Under the pieces are notes generated by a model that was given only the letters and a program-made list of their open reading frames with translations, was not told the DNA's origin and searched no databases. Shown here piece after piece: positions 13,783 through 14,847 of a stretch of 14,847 bases of DNA. The number at the start of each line of letters is the position of its first letter. Position 1 is the stretch's first letter. Origin of the DNA: JAXGPP01 sp964436865 (GTDB taxonomy: Bacteria > Planctomycetota > Planctomycetia > Pirellulales > Thermoguttaceae). The stretch covers positions 1 to 14,847 of the forward strand of contig CAYTFK010000166.1 in NCBI GenBank assembly GCA_964436865.1, written 5' to 3'. The position numbers and the translations under genes are program-made.

Positions 13783-14847
13783 CTATTCCGGCAGTCCCGG
13801 CACGTACAACTCGGTGTGACCCGGCAGCGTGGGAATCTTCCGATCGCAGGCCACGCACCACATTTCCCAGGCGCCGTCGATGTAGTTGTCGTTGGCTGGC
13901 CGTCCGCAGGCTTGGGCGAAGAGATACCACTTCCCTTCGATCTCGTACAGTGCGGGAGTGGCGACGTGATACAGCGTGCGGTCGTCGTACAGCCCGTGCC
14001 ACTTCGTTTGCAGCATCGTATCGGCGTCGAGCTGCTGCCAGCCTCGCACCGGATCGGTGCTGACGGCAATCACCGGCCGCCACCGCTGGCCCTGGTTCAC
14101 GCCCACTTCAATCACCAGCACGTACGTCCCGCCGAGCTTGAAGATTTGGTGCCACTCGTAGTACGCATTGGACGTGGAGTGGAAGATCTGTCCCATCCCG
14201 CGCGGATCGTCGGCGTTGAAATGCCTGGTCCACGTCTTGCCGTCGTGCGACGTCGCCAGCCGGATGCCGGGCAGGGTTCCGTCCTTGCCGCGATACGAGT
14301 AGTACATGTACCAGTCCCACCGTCCGGTTGCGGAGTTCCGCTCGCGCCACACGGCTGACTGCGAGGCCATCTCCTCGTGAAAGGGCGCCGCCGGCTCCGG
14401 GGCCAGTACCGGTGCATCGCCATACCGCCTGATCGCGGCGTCCGTCACACCCGAATATCCATCGTCGCCCGCCGGGCAAATCGCCAAGCCGATTCGATCC
14501 TGGACATTCCCGGTCGAGCCCGAGTAGTAGATGTAATAGGCGTCCTCCTCAGCGATGTAGAGCACCGAGTCCAGCCGCATGCTGTGCGCGTCCCAGCCGC
14601 GTCCTGCCGGCCGGAAGATCGGATTCGCATCGTCCTGGTGCCAGCGAAACGGATCTCGCGTCTCCGCCCATGCTTTGCCGATCGCGCACACCGACCGGTC
14701 CGACGATGGCACCGCCGAGTACAGCATGACCAGACGCCCAGGTGCCTTCGGATTGGGCAGAATGCACGGCTCCTCGACTTGCTGCGACATCCATTCCTGG
14801 CTGGCGCGCGGCAGCACGATTTCGCCGCGAACGGCGTCCGCCGATGC
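13783..14847 (-). CDS. Glycoside-hydrolase-like beta-propeller protein (GH43/GH32-type fold), N-terminus beyond right edge
   Basis: The minus frame is open from the right edge to a TAG at 13783-13785, giving 354 residues without the N-terminus; no start or signal peptide is visible, and the GTG at 14817 lies inside the domain. Repeating strands typical of five-bladed glycosidase propellers occur: EEPCILPNP...LVMLYSAV, NPIFRPAGRGWDAHSMRLDSVLY, YYIYYSGSTGNVQDRIGLA, DWYMYYSYR, GIRLATSHDGKTWTRH and VATPALYEIEGKWYLFAQACG. SHDGKTW is a near Asp-box. These features fit a secreted enzyme acting on plant- or algal-type sugars. I cannot assign a specific family or confirm the catalytic acids, because blade order is uncertain without the N-terminus. 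It converges on the SNF2 gene across an 82-bp structured gap. Confidence 0.7.
   Translation of the reverse strand, partial: ASADAVRGEIVLPRASQEWMSQQVEEPCILPNPKAPGRLVMLYSAVPSSDRSVCAIGKAWAETRDPFRWHQDDANPIFRPAGRGWDAHSMRLDSVLYIAEEDAYYIYYSGSTGNVQDRIGLAICPAGDDGYSGVTDAAIRRYGDAPVLAPEPAAPFHEEMASQSAVWRERNSATGRWDWYMYYSYRGKDGTLPGIRLATSHDGKTWTRHFNADDPRGMGQIFHSTSNAYYEWHQIFKLGGTYVLVIEVGVNQGQRWRPVIAVSTDPVRGWQQLDADTMLQTKWHGLYDDRTLYHVATPALYEIEGKWYLFAQACGRPANDNYIDGAWEMWCVACDRKIPTLPGHTELYVPGLPE

Noticed and set aside
13029..14069. Minus-strand open frame of 346 codons
   Set aside because: It runs antisense through the end of the SNF2 gene and in another frame through the glycosidase gene; composition is typical of a shadow of GC-rich coding sequence.

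Overview
The window is GC-rich, densely coding bacterial DNA that most resembles a planctomycete (Pirellulales-like). The signs are Tat-exported Gfo/Idh/MocA oxidoreductases in tandem, secreted hydrolases with N-terminal signal peptides, a small secreted discoidin-type protein, an Agl23-like membrane glycosyltransferase, a CAAX-protease-related membrane protein, and a remnant of the ATG-rich intergenic repeat whose chance translations read like 'IRHS' or 'ECRM'. This placement comes from family knowledge and was not tested by phylogeny. No rRNA, tRNA, CRISPR array, transposase or phage gene was seen.

Layout, left to right. (1) 1-836, minus: the N-terminal 278 residues of a secreted neutral/alkaline ceramidase-like hydrolase that runs off the left edge. 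(2) 837-1202: divergent intergenic region with several short dyads. (3) 1203-4656, plus: a tight three-gene cluster of nucleotide-sugar dehydrogenase, CPBP/CAAX-type membrane protease and secreted metallophosphoesterase, with gaps of 39 and 25 bp. (4) 4723-9213, minus: an Agl23-like multi-pass glycosyltransferase followed by two different Tat-signal Gfo/Idh/MocA oxidoreductases. The last of these is separated from its neighbour by a degenerate repeat that creates a misleading upstream ATG. (5) 9199-10728, plus: an ALG5/DPM-like family-2 glycosyltransferase whose start overlaps the divergent Agl23-like gene, then a secreted F5/8 type C (discoidin) protein. (6) 10729-11033: a hairpin-rich intergenic region. 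(7) 11034-13700, plus: a large SNF2-family ATPase with a eukaryote-like DEGH box, ending in a nested, cloverleaf-like inverted repeat. (8) 13783-14847, minus: a glycoside-hydrolase-like beta-propeller protein whose N-terminus lies beyond the right edge.

The common thread is sugar chemistry at the cell envelope. The pieces are oxidation of a nucleotide sugar to a uronate, charging of a polyprenyl phosphate with a sugar (GT2), transfer from such a lipid carrier by an Agl23/PMT-like enzyme, and exported oxidoreductases and hydrolases acting on glycans outside the cytoplasm. The divergent GT2/Agl23-like pair is the most convincing functional unit. The SNF2 ATPase looks unrelated to this theme. 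No complete defence or secretion system is present. The novelty lies in a few structural details: the overlapping divergent starts, the hairpin-rich region before the helicase, the branched palindrome at its end, and the repeat that changes one gene's start.
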